Assembly: GCA_963691655.1 (NCBI GenBank)
Contig: OY829326.1
Location: forward strand, 115,913,388 to 115,977,387
Length of the DNA: 64,000 bases
Reading direction: 5' to 3'
From: Toxonevra muliebris
Lineage: Eukaryota; Arthropoda; Insecta; Diptera; Pallopteridae
Shown here: in pieces, positions 61,150 through 64,000 of the stretch
Numbering within the stretch: the stretch's first letter is position 1
How the letters are laid out: every line of letters begins with the position of its first letter
Translations under genes and position numbers: made by a program
Notes under the pieces: model-generated
The model's database searches: none
Seen by the model: only the letters and a program-made list of their open reading frames with translations
What the model was told of the DNA's origin: nothing

Positions 61150-61620
61150 TTATTGCATAACAGATCTCACTAGAAAAATATTATTGGGTGTACAACTTTG
61201 CTTACACCAAACCACTGCAAAAGCTGTGAAGATGAAGAAGAACATGAGACCATCCACCACTTTCTCTGTAAATGCCCCAATCTCCCCAAATCCGTCGACT
61301 CCGTTTTCTAGGAGACAGACTATTTGAAGAACTGGAGGACCTGGCGGAGATTCCACCAACTGGCCGTCGACTCCGTTTTCTAGGAGACAGACTATTTGAA
61401 GAACTGTAGGACCTGGCGGAGATTCCACCAACTGGCCTTGTAAGGTTCATTAATAGTACTAAGTGGTTTCAGGATGAGTAGAGTCCTTTGAGATCTGGTC
61501 CGTAGGTGGAGGATTCCAAATGCATAGGGACATCATAATGGACCAATTTTTGGCCTCCGTGGATGCTCAGTATTTCTGAGCACATCCTTCTAAACCTAAC
61601 CTAACTTACAACTTTGCTTC
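61150..61620 (+). mobile_element. LINE ORF2 3' end with CCHC knuckle and 72-bp tandem duplication
   Basis: From about 61200 the frame reads HCKSCEDEEEHETIHHFLCK then CPNLPK, the C-terminal Cys/His motif of R1/jockey-type ORF2. A shifted frame gives RFLGDRLFEELEDLAEIPPT twice, then GLVRFINSTKWFQDE and a stop at about 61480. The element's 3' tail ends in CCTAACCTAAC near 61600. One of the two repeat units has TAG in place of GAG, so it is not functional. Confidence 0.8.
61292..61435 (+). repeat. Tandem duplication, 2 x 72 bp
   Basis: 61292-61363 and 61364-61435 are identical except for about one base (GAG/TAG). 72 bases are 24 codons, so the duplication keeps the LINE frame. Confidence 0.92.
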
Positions 61621-61785
61621 CGCCGTTTTCCGTAAATAGCTGCATCGGTGAGGGCTGGTTGAAATACGTATATCAAAATTGTCATAAAGTGAGTTTGGAT
61701 ATCTGTTAACGTATTGACATCGCTTGATTCGTGAAAAATGTTTACATATTTAAATTATTCTCGATTCAAAATGTCTATTTCTGAT

Positions 61786-61880
61786 CCAAGTTCTCGTCAT
61801 TTGCAGGAAGTTTTGATCTTTTCCTTCCATTTGAAAGCAGCTGAGGCTCATCGAATTCAAATAAGGGATGAACCAGAAAA
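61786..61880 (+). pseudogene. mariner transposase N-terminal fragment
   Basis: SSRHLQEVLIFSFHLKAAEA followed by HRI matches the start of mauritiana-type mariner transposases (RHLREVLLF, then AAEAHR). It breaks off before the helix-turn-helix is complete. The matching C-terminal half may be at 63594-64000. Confidence 0.45.
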
Positions 61881-62015
61881 ATTCCAAAACTTTTCGTATC
61901 CATTATATGCAATTGTCAAAAGTTAGGACCCAGTTATCTTCAAGTGAAGGTATCTATAAATAGTGTAGTTTATTTCTATATTAGTAATTTTTATCTTGGA
62001 TCTACTTAAGTCAAC

Positions 62016-62960
62016 ATGACGAGCCAACAAGAACAGCGTCGCAAATTAATACTGAATATTTACTTGACTGATAAGGCGAAGTCTAGACTAAGCATTGCAA
62101 GGGAAAGCACAGCGAGTTTAGAGTCGGTTTATAACGTCATAAACAACTACAACGCGGAAAACTCCATCTGCGGAACCGAAGGGTCAGACAGAAAAAAAGA
62201 GTCCAAATAACCCAGAAGAGTTGAAAAAGGTTGTTAGTAAATGTCGGGCTAATCCCAAGAGGTCGACTCGAGATGTTGCAGCTACAGCTGGTACATCGCA
62301 ATCAACTGTAATGCTATATAAACGAAGTCAAAAGTTAAGGACCTACAAACAGAAAGTACCTGACCGGTCGGAAGCAAAGCAAAAAATAGAGAAGACGCAT
62401 GTCCGAAAGCTGTATGACAATTACCTAACTAAATGCGATTGCGTGATTCTCGATGATGAGATCTACTGTTGCCTGGGAATGCATATTTCACAACTAAAAA
62501 GAATAGGGATGCAGCACCCAGAAAATACTCTGAAGTCAAATATACCAAATTTCCAAAACGCTTCATGGTTTGGCAAGCTATTTGCACCTGCGGTCTACGG
62601 AGCAAGGCGTTTATTACGACAGGGACAATTAACTCCAGAATTTATATAGAAGAATGCCTGCAAAAACGCATTCTACCATTTATTGGACAGCACAAAGGAA
62701 TCGTTTTGTTTTGGCCAGACCTAGCTACAAGTCATTACTCCAGGTCAACTATGGTTGAACGATATGGTATAAGGAAAATAATTTCACGGTGGTCCCAAAA
62801 GAGACAAATCCTCCCAACAGCCCGGAACTTTGGCCTATTGAAAGATATTAGGTTATATTGAAGCAAACCCTAAGAAAAACAAAGAAAGTTTGCAAAAACG
62901 ATGTAGAAATCCGAAATTGATGGAATTACCGAATGTACTGACCAGTCTCTAACTAAGAAC
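62016..62960 (+). pseudogene. Tc1-like transposase, frameshifted
   Basis: It begins MTSQQEQRRKLILNIYLTDK with a DNA-binding region, then shifts frame near 62210 (KVVSKCRANPKRSTRDVAAT). The catalytic domain follows: CVILDDEIY holds the first aspartate, a shift near 62470-62510 leads to MVWQAICTCGLRSKAFITTG, and FWPDLATSHYSRSTM holds the second. After another shift near 62790 NSPELWPIE carries the acidic third residue, and TAG stands where the family has tryptophan. At least three shifts and a stop make it dead. Confidence 0.88.
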
Positions 62961-63059
62961 GTTAAAAAAAATGTAAAACAATTTTGCAACCGCTAATAAT
63001 ATTTTAATCAATTTTTTTGTGAATTATAGTTCAAAAAATGTTTAATAAACTGACCTTTA

Positions 63060-63593
63060 TTTGAGTGAAATCGGACTGTTGGTTGGTTTTTAATGTCTCC
63101 GTAACAATTCAAAAATTTTTATTTGTTCACCCTTTAGTTATGGTGAGGCTGCTTTGAGTAAAAGAACGTGGGGCATGACGTCGACCGCCAAACCGAATAT
63201 TTAAGAGGGATGGGAGGGGTAAATTTGGAGGGAAGGGAAAAGGACTTTCACAATACATACAGTGATTCTCAGCGATAAAAAGGAAAATATTAATTTTTTT
63301 ACAATCATGTTGTATGGGAGGTGGGCGTGGTCTTAGGTGTATTTTTTTTTAATTTTTAGCTTTGTATTAACATAAGCAATTCCTATATCAAAATTTGTAA
63401 CTCTACGACGATTCCTTCTATTTTTATCCAACTTTGGTTGTATGGGAGGTGGGCGTGGCAGTGGGCGTATTATTTTGATTTTTTAACCCTGACGATGTAT
63501 TGACATAAGTAACTCTTGTATTAAAATTTGTGGCTCTAGGACGACTCTATTTATGTTTTCTTTTTGTATGAAGTTCAACCACTGTACGGCACC
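63060..63593. repeat. Non-coding repeat with duplicated GGGAGGTGGGCGTGG unit
   Basis: Two imperfect direct copies of about 120 bases begin at about 63309 and 63438 with TTGTATGGGAGGTGGGCGTG and end in AAAATTTGTNNCTCTANGAC. It is relatively GC-rich for the window and carries no coding sequence. Confidence 0.65.
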
Positions 63594-64000
63594 AAGGTTA
63601 TGCTCTGCATTTAGTGGGACCAGCTTGGTGTGATATATTCCGAGCTACTGAAACCGAGTGAAACCATCACAAGAAATCGGTACCGAATGCAATTGATGTG
63701 TTTGAGTCGAGCAGTGAAGGATAAACGGCCTCAGTATCAAGAGAGACACGACAAAGTCATGATAGTGCTCGACAACACCTCGCAAAAGTGGTCAAGGTCT
63801 TGGTACACCCGCCGTACTCCTCAGACATCGTTCCTTCCTATTTTGTTCGATGGTACAAGGACTGGTGGATTAGCATTTTCGTTAGTACGAGGAAATCGAA
63901 AAATGGATCCAACCATGGATCGCGTTGAAAGACGCCTTCTTTTTTCGAGATGGGACCCGAAAATTGCGAAAGTTCTCTCTAGACCATACTTTAAATAATA
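63594..64000 (+). pseudogene. mariner transposase C-terminal half, decayed, cut by window end
   Basis: In frame: KVMLCI, a TAG in place of tryptophan, then WDQLGVIYSELLKPSETITR and MQLMCLSRAVKDKRPQYQER. The first aspartate (WDQ) and a second (VLDNTS) are recognisable, a deletion follows the second, and HPPYSSDIVPS is found in a shifted frame with the last aspartate lost. A mauritiana-like mariner is likely. Confidence 0.82.

Noticed and set aside
61150..61450. Minus-strand frames with a repeated ESPPGP segment
   Set aside because: They are the reverse of the LINE's 72-bp duplication; the plus-strand reading matches known LINE ends.
1..64000. CRISPR arrays, prokaryotic operons or phage-like systems
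   Set aside because: Spliced eukaryotic genes, insect transposons and base composition rule out a bacterial source; no regularly spaced direct repeats were seen.

Overview
The window looks like nuclear DNA of a higher fly (Diptera, Cyclorrhapha). The evidence is a Drosophila-like SUMO protein, a Tob protein with fly-type glutamine, asparagine and alanine runs, a ZAD-type C2H2 zinc-finger gene (a family expanded in insects), short GT-AG introns of 60-80 bases, and very AT-rich intergenic DNA full of mariner, Tc1-like, BEL/Pao, piggyBac-like, hAT-like and LINE relics. An acalyptrate such as a tephritid fruit fly would fit, but the species cannot be settled from the sequence alone.

Five genes can be assembled. 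On the minus strand are a secreted family-1 beta-glucosidase of seven exons (6600 to 4507), a ZAD/C2H2 zinc-finger protein of four exons (10461 to 8552), SUMO (16299 to 15071) and Tob (43441 to 40390). On the plus strand is a single-exon protein with four U1/matrin-type zinc fingers (12260-13666), which lies tail to tail with SUMO. All exon junctions proposed here keep the reading frame and use GT-AG sites. These are independent genes with no sign of a shared pathway.

Layout: 1-3393 holds a truncated second copy of the zinc-finger gene, split by a LINE insertion and ending at a broken composite transposon. 3400-16300 is the gene-rich part. 16680-24910 is packed with relic DNA transposons and a LINE. 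25000-40389 is a very T-rich gene desert interrupted by a piggyBac-like MITE, a decayed BEL/Pao fragment with a spliced-looking small downstream ORF, a TA-flanked MITE and LINE fragments. 40390-43441 is Tob. 43442-61150 is intergenic or upstream DNA with MITEs, two SINE-like copies and a nested transposon bounded by an 8-bp target duplication. 61150-64000 is a pile-up of LINE, Tc1-like and mariner remains.

I found no multi-gene system that looks undescribed. The most interesting items are a composite transposon seen twice (once whole, once broken exactly where the duplicated zinc-finger gene is truncated), a small Cys/His ORF behind a splice-acceptor-like site after the Pao integrase, a hidden signal-peptide exon in the beta-glucosidase, a tandem CAGCAG acceptor in Tob, and a 72-bp in-frame duplication in a LINE.
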